A stretch of DNA of 64,000 nucleotides from Acanthornis magna (Eukaryota > Chordata > Aves > Passeriformes > Acanthizidae), in contig JAWUZG010000157.1 in assembly GCA_036785705.1 (NCBI GenBank), positions 1,512,616 through 1,576,615 on the forward strand. The letters are read 5' to 3'. Shown in pieces: positions 37,501 through 48,374 of this stretch. The notes under the pieces are model-generated. The model was given only the letters and a program-made list of their open reading frames with translations, searched no databases and had not been told where the DNA came from. Made by a program: the position numbers and the translations under genes. The stretch's first letter is position 1. Every line of letters begins with the position of its first letter.

Positions 37501-37995
37501 TGCTTTGGGCCGGCTGCTTTGCCTTGGAACGTGGTGCAGGCACTTGGAGCATGTGCTATTTGCAAATGTCTCCAGGTGTCTTTCAGAGGGCCAGCGTGTG
37601 TTGTTTTGGCGTTGAATTCTGCTGAAAGTCCTTCTGGCAAGGAAGCCTGCATGAAGGTGCTGCTAGTGAGGCAAAGATTTGGCAGATGAGCTGCTGCTGG
37701 GAGTTGCAGGCGTCTGCCTGACAGTCAGTCCCTTGAGAGTGTCAATGTGCAGTCAGTGCCCTTTCCTAGGGGAGGTTTTTCTACCGTGTTCCTCCTTGGA
37801 GTGTGTGAGGGCTCGTGCTGGGGAAGTGGACAGCAAGCAAGGGCGCTCTTGGTGGTGAAGGGAGAGAGAGCTGCCCAGGAGTGTTGGTGTGGTGAGTTCC
37901 ATGGAGCTCTACTTGGGAATTGGGTTTTTTTGCTTGCTGTAAGATATGACTGCTTTCCTATTGTTTTCATCGAGTGCACTCCATTGTAGTCTGTG
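34537..37995 (+). repeat. Macrosatellite unit 11 (3459 bp), founder-like relative of units 16-18
   Basis: It has the AT5 run, TGTGGTTGAAGG near 35016 (unit 16 only), TTTTGTCTGG near 35712, and a distinctive block B: GGGACAGCC near 36818, ACTCGTGGGC near 37062, GATGTGCGTGC near 37101 and GACATAGCAG near 37242, all shared with units 16-18. It lacks the GTGCCAAGATG change that units 16-18 share, so it probably branched off before they expanded. It is the first unit with GACAGCAAG near 37829. Confidence 0.97.
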
Positions 37996-40900
37996 TAGCC
38001 TCCCAGGAGCAGGTTTAGCTTTTCTATGGAGTGGTCAGTAATTGGGATTGAGTTGTTTGTGTTGAATCATTTGTGTTAGGGAAGAACTGTTTTTCTAGGA
38101 ATAGATCAGATGGGCCATTTGTAAGTGCTGCGGGACAGAGTTACTTAAAGCAGGGACAGTGTGAGGCTGGGATTGGATGCAGCCGCCGCCAAGGCTCGTG
38201 TCTCTGAGAAGGAGTTGAGAAAGCCAAGGGCTGCTCTCTGGCCCTCGTGACTCAGTGGCCAGGCTGCTCTGGGAGGCTTTGTGTGAATCTGCCAGCACAG
38301 CAGCGAGAGATGTCCCCGAGGAGCTTGTGTGAGTGCAGGTGAGATCAGAGCTCTTGAGCAGCCTGGAGAGCCTGGGGATGTGGCCATGGAGCCGCCAGGA
38401 TATCTGGTGACCTCGGGGTTCCTATGAGCAGAGGGAGCACTAAGATGTGCCCATGGCACCTGTGTAAGTGCCTGTGGCTGAAGGCCTCTTTTGCAGCCTG
38501 GAGAGCCTTGGCATGTGGCCATGAAGCCACAGTGCGTGTCTGTGACATCAGAGCGCTTTGGCAGCATGGAAAGGCCTGGAATGGCTGCAGGGGCCAGAGG
38601 TGAGTGCCTGTGACATCACAGCTGTCCAGCAGCAGGGAGAGGGAGGGAATGTCACAGGCGATGCCCTGTGAGTTGCTGTGACAGCGTGGCTCCTTAGCAG
38701 CGTGCAGATTGCCGGGATGTTACCCTTGAGGCCCTGGCATTGCCCTTGTCGTGTGTGTTCTTTAGGAAGATAGAGAGAGCCGTGGCATGTCCCCCTGGAA
38801 GGCCAGGGAGTGGCAGTTGCAAAAGAGCTCCTTAGCACTTAGAGACAGGTGGGATGTCCCCATGGAGGCACTGTGAGAGCCCGTGACCTCAGAGGTCTTT
38901 GGAAGGTGAGAGAGCCGCGGGATGACATGGGATGTGAGCATGGGGAGCCTGTGGGCAGGTGTGATCTCCCTGCTTGTGCTGGTGCATCCCCCCCTGGCCT
39001 TTTTTCAGGCTGCAGCATGATATGAGCAATGGTGCTGAGGCCTTGGCCTTGAGGAAGGCAGCGGGGCTGAGGTGCTGTGGAGCTTCTGAGAAAGGCTGTG
39101 TGCTGCCAGGAAGTGCTGTGTTCTAAGGTGCTCCTGCTTTTTTTGCTTGTTGTTGAGACTTTGAAATTAGTTTTTGCCTGGATGGCATCACATTGGTGTT
39201 GTCCCGCGTTCAGGGAAAGCTGCCGATGAGAAGTGGGGCCAGGCTGAAGGCTTGTTGTGACGAAAGGCCATGCCTTGGGGCCCTGTAAGCAGGGGTGCCA
39301 AAGGAGGCCCTGGCAGCTGTGCTGGGCGGCAGCAGCGGTGAGCAGCAAAGTCCCTGTGCGTGGGGCCTCTGCCAGCCGGCAGCTGTCCCGTTTGCTGCAC
39401 TCGGGGGATGCGCGAAGGAGCACGGCTCCTGGGCCCCCCATCCTGCCGCTCCCAGAGGCCTCAGCCTTTGGCCGCTGAGAAGATGGCAAGGCACGTGAGA
39501 GGTGTATTTCAGTAGCTTGGAGGGGAATTTTGCCTCGTAGAGCCTCTTTGTGTGCTTGTGGGAGTGCAGGTGTGCATGCGCTCTCTGCAATGTGGGAGAG
39601 GGGCTGCTCTGGTGGATTCAGAAGTGCTTTAGGTTTGTGCCTAAGTTAGGTCTCGAAGTTCCTGCAGTGCTATGGTAAGGGCTGTGTGGATCGTTTGCTG
39701 AGGTCTTGGGTTTCAGCTCAGTTCTAAGTGAAGTGTTGTGTAGTTGAAGTCCAGTTCAGTTGCAATGCCCTTAAGTGCTGTTGCTGCCCTAAGTTGTTGA
39801 TTTGAATTTGGGTTATCAAGTGAAATGTTGCTCAAGTTGAAGTGCTCCTAAGGGAAGTGCTCTTGAGCCTTTGAGCCATGTTCTTCTTATGCTGAGCCTT
39901 TGTCTTCTTTAGAGACACAGCCTCACACACACGGACAGACAGACAGACATAGATAATTTGGGTTTGATTTCATTTTGGATTGATTGACTCTGGATTTTTG
40001 TTTGTTGCTTTTCCTCGCTGTGCTTTGAGCATGGTGTAAGTAGTAGAGTGAAGCTTGGCAAGGAAGCTTGTCCTGCTGTGGCTTTTCCATGAAATCTTTC
40101 TTTGCCGATAGTTTTCCTATGATTCTTGGAGTGATGTGCAAGTGCCTGTGCCATCACATGTCTTTAGCAGCGTGGAGCCACCTGGGATGTCAGCACCGAG
40201 GTGCTGTGAGTGAGTGCCTGTGGCACCAGGGCTTCTGGGCAGCGTGCGGACTCCTGGCGTGTGCCTATGGCTGTCCTGGGACGGCCTGTGAGCTCAGTGT
40301 TCTTTTGAAAGCTGGATAGCTGTGGCGTGTCCCCAGGGAGTTCCTGTGACAAGATGTGACCTCGTGGCTCTTTGGCAGCCTGGAGATGGCTGGAGTGTGG
40401 CCAGGGGGCAAGTGTGAGTGTCAGGGACTTGCCAGCTCTTGAGGAGGATGGAGGGTGTAGGGATGTCCCCATGGAGCCCCTGTGAGTGCCTGTGAGCTGG
40501 CGGCACCTTAGCAGCGTGAGACTGGTGGGCTGTCAGCCCTGAGAGGCTGTTGAAGGCCGTGATGTCGGTGCAGAGAGGTTTGTCAAATGGGAGACTCGTG
40601 GGATGTCCGTATGGAGCGGCTGGGGTTGTGTGTGCCCTCAGTGTTCTTGAGGAGCCTCGAGAGCCCTGGGATGGCCCCGTGGAAGCGCAGGGAGTGGCTG
40701 TGACACAGCAGCGGTGCCTGATGTGATGAAAGGGCCCTGGGATGTCAGCTTGGAATGGCTGTGAGTGCCTGAGAGCACACGTCTGTCTCTCATGGCCGGA
40801 GAGCTGTGGCAGGTGCCCATGGTAGGTGTGTGAGTGCAGGTGAGCTCAGGGCTCTGCAGAAGGCTGTAGGCCTGTGGGCTGTGAGGCTGGAAGGCCTGGG

Positions 40901-41455
40901 AGTGCTTTTGAGCGGAGTGCTGTGTAGCAGTCGGGAGCCACCTGGGAGGTTGTAGCAGGATGCTTTGGGCCGGCTGCTTTGCCTTGGAACGTGGTGCAGG
41001 CACTTGGAGCATGTGCTATTTGCAAATGTCTCCAGGTGTCTTTCAGAGGGCCACCGTGTGTTGTTTTGGCATTGAATTCTGCTGAAAGTCCTTCTGGCAA
41101 GGAAGCCTGCATGAAGGTGCTGCTAGTGAGGCAAAGATTTGGCAGATGAGCTGCTGCTGGGAGTTGCAGGCGTCTGCCTGACAGTCAGTCCCTTGAGAGT
41201 GTCAATGTGCAGTCAGTGCCCTTTCCTAGGGGAGGTTTTTCTAGCGTGTTCCTCCTTGGAGTGTGTGAGGGCTCGTGCTGGGGAAGTGGACAGCAAGCAA
41301 GGGCACTCTTGGTGGTGAAGGGAGAGAGAGCTGCCCAGGAGTGTTGGTGTGGTGAGTTCCATGGAGCTCTACTTGGGAATTGGGTTTTTTTGCTTGCTGT
41401 AAGATATGACTGCTTTCCTATTGTTTTCATCGAGTGCACTCCATTGTAGTCTGTG
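37996..41455 (+). repeat. Macrosatellite unit 12 (3460 bp)
   Basis: Its head carries GAAGAACTGT near 38081, otherwise found only in units 17-19. Since the tail of unit 11 matches the tails of units 16-18, the whole 11/12 junction resembles the 16/17, 17/18 and 18/19 junctions. GTTGTTGAGAC near 39148 links it to units 4 and 10, and GGGCGGCAGC near 39325 to unit 16. Private changes are GAGGTGTATTTC near 39498, TGTGGCACC near 40219 and TTGGCATTG near 41066. Confidence 0.97.
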
Positions 41456-44400
41456 TAGCCTCCCAGGAGCAGGTTTAGCTTTTCTATGGAGTGGTCAGTA
41501 ATTGGGATTGAGTTGTTTGTGTTGAATCATTTGTGTTAGGGAAGACCTGCTTTTCTAGGAATAGATCAGATGGGCCATTTGTAAGTGCTGCGGGACAGAG
41601 TTACTTAAAGCAGGGACAGTGTGAGGCTGGGATTGGATGCAGCCGCCGCCAAGGCTCGTGTCTCTGAGAAGGAGTTGAGAAAGCCAAGGGCTGCTCTCTG
41701 GCCCTCGTGACTCAGTGGCCAGGCTGCTCTGGGAGGCTTTGTGTGAATCTGCCAGCACAGCAGCGAGAGATGTCCCCGAGGAGCTTGTGTGAGTGCAGGT
41801 GAGATCAGAGCTCTTGAGCAGCCTGGAGAGCCTGGGGATGTGGCCATGGAGCCGCCAGGCTATCTGGTGACCTCGGGGTTCCTATGAGCAGAGGGAGCAC
41901 TAAGATGTGCCCATGGCACCTGTGTAAGTGCCTGTGGCTGAAGGCCTCTTTTGCAGCCTGGAGAGCCTTGGCATGTGGCCATGAAGCCACAGTGCGTGTC
42001 TGTGACATCAGAGCGCTTTGGCAGCATGGAAAGGCCTGGAATGGCTGCAGGGGCCAGAGGTGAGTGCCTGTGACATCACAGCTGTCCAGCAGCAGGGAGA
42101 GGGAGAGAATGTCACAGGCGATGCCCTGTGAGTTGCTGTGACAGCGTGGCTCCTTAGCAGTGTGCAGATTGCCGGGATGTTACCCTTGAGGCCCTGGCAT
42201 TGCCCTTGTCGTGTGTGTTCTTTAGGAAGATAGAGAGAGCCGTGGCATGTCCCCCTGGAAGGGCAGGGAGTGGCAGTTGCAAAAGAGCTCCTTAGCACTT
42301 AGAGACAGGTGGGATGTCCCCATGGAGGCACTGTGAGAGCCCGTGACCTCAGAGGTCTTTGGAAGGTGAGAGAGCCGCGGGATGACATGGGATGTGAGCA
42401 TGGGGAGCCTGTGGGCAGGTGTGATCTCCCTGCTTGTGCTGGTGCATCCCCCCCTGGCCTTTTTTCAGGCTGCAGCATGATATGAGCAATGGTGCTGAGG
42501 CCTTGGCCTTGAGGAAGGCAGCGGGGCTGAGGTGCTGTGGAGCTTCTGAGAAAGGCTGTGTGCTGCCAGGAAGTGCTGTGTTCTAAGGTGCTCCTGCTTT
42601 TTTTGCTTGTTGAACAGACTTTGAAATTAGTTTTTGCCTGGATGGCATCACATTGGTGTTGTCCCGCGTTCAGGGAAAGCTGCCGATGAGAAGTGGGGCC
42701 AGGCTGAAGGCTTGTTGTGACGAAAGGCCATGCCTTGGGGCCCTGTAAGCAGGGGTGCCAAAGGAGGCCCTGGCAGCTGTGCTGGGCCGCAGCAGCGGTG
42801 AGCAGCAAAGTCCCTGTGCGTGGGGCCTCTGCCAGCCGGCAGCTGTCCCCTTTGCTGCACTCGGGGGATGCGCGAAGGAGCACGGCTCCTGGGCCCCCCA
42901 TCCTGCCGCTCCCGGAGGCCTCAGCCTTTGGCCGCTGAGAAGATGGCAAGGCACGTGAGAGGAGTATTTCAGTAGCTTGGAGGGGAATTTTGCCTCGTAG
43001 AGCCTCTTTGTGTGCTTGTGGGAGTGCAGGTGTGCATGCGCTCTCTGCAATGTGGGAGAGGGGCTGCTCTGGTGGATTCAGAAGTGCTTTAGGTTTGTGC
43101 CTAAGTTAGGTCTCGAAGTTCCTGCAGTGCTATGGTAAGGGCTGTGTGGATCGTTTGCTGAGGTCTTGGGTTTCAGCTCAGTTCTAAGTGAAGTGTTGTG
43201 TAGTTGAAGTCCAGTTCAGTTGCAATGCCCTTAAGTGCTGTTGCTGCCCTAAGTTGTTGATTTGAATTTGGGTTATCAAGTGAGATGTTGCTCAAGTTGA
43301 AGTGCTCCTAAGGGAAGTGCTCTTGAGCCTTTGAGCCATGTTCTTCTTATCCTGAGCCTTTGTCTTCTTTAGAGACACAGCCTCACACACACGGACAGAC
43401 AGACAGACATAGATAATTTTGGTTTGATTTCATTTTGGATTGATTGACTCTGGATTTTTGTTTGTTGCTTTTCCTCGCTGTGCTTTGAGCATGGTGTAAG
43501 TAGTAGAGTGAAGCTTGGCAAGGAAGTTTGTCCTGCTGTGGCTTTTCCATGAAATCTTTCTTTGCCGATAGTTTTCCTATGACTCTTGGAGTGATGTGCA
43601 AGTGCCTGTGCCATCACATGTCTTTAGCAGCGTGGAGCCACCTGGGATGTCAGCACCGAGGTGCTGTGAGTGAGTGCCTGTGACACCAGGGCTTCTGGGC
43701 AGCGTGCGGACTCCTGGCGTGTGCCTATGGCTGTCCTGGGATGGCCTGTGAGCTCAGTGTTCTTTTGAAAGCTGGATAGCTGTGGCGTGTCCCCAGGGAG
43801 TTCCTGTGACAAGATGTGACCTCGTGGCTCTTTGGCAGCCTGGAGATGGCTGGAGTGTGGCCAGGGGGCAAGTGTGAGTGTCAGGGACTTGCCAGCTCTT
43901 GAGGAGGATGGAGGGTGTAGGGATGTCCCCATGGAGCCCCTGTGAGTGCCTGTGAGCTGGCAGCACCTTAGCAGCGTGAGACTGGTGGGCTGTCAGCCCT
44001 GAGAGGCTGTTGAAGGCCGTGATGTCGGTGCAGAGAGGTTTGTCAAATGGGAGACTCGTGGGATGTCCGTATGGAGCGGCTGGGGTTGTGTGTGCCCTCA
44101 GTGTTCTTGAGGAGCCTCGAGAGCCCTGGGATGGCCCCGTGGAAGCGCAGGGAGTGGCTGTGACACAGCAGCGGTGCCTGATGTGATGAAAGGGCCCTGG
44201 GATGTCAGCTTGGAATGGCTGTGAGTGCCTGAGAGCACACGTCTGTCTCTCATGGCCGGAGAGCTGTGGCAGGTGCCCATGGTAGGTGTGTGAGTGCAGG
44301 TGAGCTCAGGGCTCTGCAGAAGGCTGTAGGCCTGTGGGCTGTGAGGCTGGAAGGCCTGGGAGTGCTTTTGAGCGGAGTGCTGTGTAGCAGTCGGGAGCCG

Positions 44401-44915
44401 CCTGGGAGGTTGTAGCAGGATGCTTTGGGCCGGCTGCTTTGCCTTGGAACGTGGTGCAGGCACTTGGAGCATGTGCTATTTGCAAATGTCTCCAGGTGTC
44501 TTTCAGAGGGCCAGCGTGTGTTGTTTTGGCGTTGAATTCTGCTGAAAGTCCTTCTGGCAAGGAAGCCTGCATGAAGGTGCTGCTAGTGAGGCAAAGATTT
44601 GGCAGATGAGCTGCTGCTGGGAGTTGCAGGCGTCTGCCTGACAGTCAGTCCCTTGAGAGTGTCAATGTGCAGTCAGTGCCCTTTCCTAGGGGAGGTTTTT
44701 CTAGCGTGTTCCTCCTTGGAGTGTGTGAGGGCTCGTGCTGGGGAAGTGGACAGCAAGCAAGGGCACTCTTGGTGGTGAAGGGAGAGAGAGCTGCCCAGGA
44801 GTGTTGGTGTGGTGAGTTCCATGGAGCTCTACTTGGGAATTGGGTTTTTTTGCTTGCTGTAAGATATGACTGCTTTCCTATTGTTTTCATCGAGTGCACT
44901 CCATTGTAGTCTGTG
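41456..44915 (+). repeat. Macrosatellite unit 13 (3460 bp), sister of unit 9
   Basis: The first half is nearly identical to unit 9, sharing CAGGCTATCTGG near 41857, GAGAGAATGTCAC near 42103, GGAAGGGCAGGG near 42258, GTCCCCTTTG near 42845 and GTGAGATGTTG near 43280. It lies 13,837 bp from unit 9, which is four units. Private changes are AATTTTGGTT near 43416, CAGTGTGCAG near 42159 and TGGCAGCACC near 43959. Confidence 0.97.
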
Positions 44916-47900
44916 TAGCCTCCCAGGAGCAGGTTTAGCTTTTCTATGGAGTGGTCAGTAATTGGGATTGAGTTGTTTGTGTTGAATCATTTGTGTTAGG
45001 GAAGACCTGCTTTTCTAGGAATAGATCAGATGGGCCATTTGTAAGTGCTGCGGGACAGAGTTACTTAAAGCAGGGACAGTGTGAGGCTGGGATTGGATGC
45101 AGCCGCCGCCAAGGCTCGTGTCTCTGAGAAGGAGTTGAGAAAGCCAAGGGCTGCTCTCTGGCCCTCGTGACTCAGTGGCCAGGCTGCTCTGGGAGGCTTT
45201 GTGTGAATCTGCCAGCACAGCAGCGAGAGATGTCCCCGAGGAGCTTGTGTGAGTGCAGGTGAGATCAGAGCTCTTGAGCAGCCTGGAGAGCCTGGGGATG
45301 TGGCCATGGAGCCGCCAGGATATCTGGTGACCTCGGGGTTCCTATGAGCAGAGGGAGCACTAAGATGTGCCCATGGCACCTGTGTAAGTGCCTGTGGCTG
45401 AAGGCCTCTTTTGCAGCCTGGAGAGCCTTGGCATGTGGCCATGAAGCCACAGTGCGTGTCTGTGACATCAGAGCGCTTTGGCAGCATGGAAAGGCCTGGA
45501 ATGGCTGCAGGGGCCAGAGGTGAGTGCCTGTGACATCACAGCTGTCCAGCAGCAGGGAGAGGGAGGGAATGTCACAGGCGATGCCCTGTGAGTTGCTGTG
45601 ACAGCGTGGCTCCTTAGCAGCGTGCAGATTGCCGGGATGTTACCCTTGAGGCCCTGGCATTGCCCTTGTCGTGTGTGTTCTTTAGGAAGATAGAGAGAGC
45701 CGTGGCATGTCCCCCTGGAAGGCCAGGGAGTGGCAGTTGCAAAAGAGCTCCTTAGCACTTAGAGACAGGTGGGATGTCCCCATGGAGGCACTGTGAGAGC
45801 CCGTGACCTCAGAGGTCTTTGGAAGGTGAGAGAGCCGCGGGATGACATGGGATGTGAGCATGGGGAGCCTGTGGGCAGGTGTGATCTCCCTGCTTGTGCT
45901 GGTGCATCCCCCCCTGGCCTTTTTTCAGGCTGCAGCATGATATGAGCAATGGTGCTGAGGCCTTGGCCTTGAGGAAGGCAGCGGGGCTGAGGTGCTGTGG
46001 AGCTTCTGAGAAAGGCTGTGTGCTGCCAGGAAGTGCTGTGTTCTAAGGTGCTCCTGCTTTTTTTGCTTGTTGAACAGACTTTGAAATTAGTTTTTGCCTG
46101 GATGGCATCACATTGGTGTTGTCCCGCGTTCAGGGAAAGCTGCCGATGAGAAGTGGGGCCAGGCTGAAGGCTTGTTGTGACGAAAGGCCATGCCTTGGGG
46201 CCCTGTAAGCAGGGGTGCCAAAGGAGGCCCTGGCAGCTGTGCTGGGCCGCAGCAGCGGTGAGCAGCAAAGTCCCTGTGCGTGGGGCCTCTGCCAGCCGGC
46301 AGCTGTCCCGTTTGCTGCACTCGGGGGATGCGCGAAGGAGCACGGCTCCTGGGACCCCCATCCTGCCGCTCCCGGAGGCCTCAGCCTTTGGCCGCTGAGA
46401 AGATGGCAAGGCACGTGAGAGGAGTATTTCAGTAGCTTGGAGGGGAATTTTGCCTCGTAGAGCCTCTTTGTGTGCTTGTGGGAGTGCAGGTGTGCATGCG
46501 CTCTCTGCAATGTGGGAGAGGGGCTGCTCTGGTGGATTCAGAAGTGCTTTAGGTTTGTGCCTAAGTTAGGTCTCGAAGTTCCTGCAGTACTATGGTAAGG
46601 GCTGTGTGGATCCTTTGCTGAGGTCTTGGGTTTCAGCTCAGTTCTAAGTGAAGTGTTGTGTAGTTGAAGTCCAGTTCAGTTGCAATGCCCTTAAGTGCTG
46701 TTGCTGCCCTAAGTTGTTGATTTGAATTTGGGTTATCAAGTGAAATGTTGCTCAAGTTGAAGTGCTCCTAAGGGAAGTGCTCTTGAGCCTTTGAGCCATG
46801 TTCTTCTTATGCTGAGCCTTTGTCTTCTTTAGAGACACAGCCTCACACACACGGACAGACAGACAGACATAGATAATTTGGGTTTGATTTCATTTTGGAT
46901 TGATTGACTCTGGATTTTTGTTTGTTGCTTTTCCTCGCTGTGCTTTGAGCATGGTGTAAGTAGTAGAGTGAAGCTTGGCAAGGAAGCTTGTCCTGCTGTG
47001 GCTTTTCCATGAAATCTTTCTTTGCCGATAGTTTTCCTATGACTCTTGGAGTGATGTGCAAGTGCCTGTGCCATCACATGTCTTTAGCAGCGTGGAGCCA
47101 CCTGGGATGTCAGCACCGAGGTGCTGTGAGTGAGTGCCTGTGACACCAGGGCTTCTGGGCAGCGTGCGGACTCCTGGCGTGTGCCTATGGCTGTCCTGGG
47201 ATGGCGTGTGAGCTCAGTGTTCTTTTGAAAGCTGGATAGCTGTGGCGTGTCCCCAGGGAGTTCCTGTGACAAGATGTGACCTCGTGGCTCTTTGGCAGCC
47301 TGGAGATGGCTGGAGTGTGGCCAGGGGGCAAGTGTGAGTGTCAGGGACTTGCCAGCTCTTGAGGAGGATGGAGGGTGTAGGGATGTCCCCATGGAGCCCC
47401 TGTGAGTGCCTGTGAGCTGGCGGCACCTTAGCAGCGTGAGACTGGTGGGCTGTCAGCCCTGAGAGGCTGTTGAAGGCCGTGATGTCGGTGCAGGGAGGTT
47501 TGTCAAATGGGAGACTCGTGGGATGTCCGTATGGAGCCGCTGGGGTTGTGTGTGCCCTCAGTGTTCTTGAGGAGCCTCGAGAGCCCTGGGATGGCCCCGT
47601 GGAAGCGCAGGGAGTGGCTGTGACACAGCAGCGGTGCCTGATGTGATGAAAGGGCCCTGGGATGTCAGCTTGGAATGGCTGTGAGTGCCTGAGAGCACAC
47701 GTCTGTCTCTCATGGCCGGAGAGCTGTGGCAGGTGCCCATGGTAGGTGTGTGAGTGCAGGTGAGCTCAGGGCTCTGCAGAAGGCTGTAGGCCTGTGGGCT
47801 GTGAGGCTGGAAGGCCTGGGAGTGCTTTTGAGCGGAGTGCTGTGTAGCAGTCGGGAGCCGCCTGGGAGGTTGTAGCAGGATGCTTTGGGCCGGCTGCTTT

Positions 47901-48374
47901 GCCTTGGAACGTGGTGCAGGCACTTGGAGCATGTGCTATTTGCAAATGTCTCCAGGTGTCTTTCAGAGGGCCAGCGTGTGTTGTTTTGGCGTTGAATTCT
48001 GCTGAAAGTCCTTCTGGCAAGGAAGCCTGCATGAAGGTGCTGCTAGTGAGGCAAAGATTTGGCAGCTGAGCTGCTGCTGGGAGTTGCAGGCGTCTGCCTG
48101 ACAGTCAGTCCCTTGAGAGTGTCAATGTGCAGTCAGTGCCCTTTCCTAGGGGAGGTTTTTCTAGCGTGTTCCTCCTTGGAGTGTGTGAGGGCTCGTGCTG
48201 GGGAAGTGGACACCATCAAGGGCACTCTTGGTGGTGAAGGGAGAGAGAGCTGCCCAGGAGTGTTGGTGTGGTGAGTTCCATGGAGCTCTACTTGGGAATT
48301 GGGTTTTTTTGCTTGCTGTAAGATATGACTGCTTTCCTATTGTTTTCATCGAGTGCACTCCATTGTAGTCTGTG
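44916..48374 (+). repeat. Macrosatellite unit 14 (3459 bp), sister of unit 10
   Basis: It shares CTGGGACCCCC near 46350 with unit 10, four units upstream. It is also the only unit right of unit 10 with GACACCATC (near 48209), the form of units 6-10. Private changes are CAGTACTATGG near 46586, GATGGCGTG near 47201 and GCAGGGAGG near 47490. GGCAGCTGAGC near 48061 is shared with units 16-18. Confidence 0.97.

Noticed and set aside
37747..37989. The 80-codon plus-strand frame in the unit tail
   Set aside because: It is interrupted by TAG in units 1-5 and shifted by the GACACCATC form in units 6-10 and 14. No recognisable domain.
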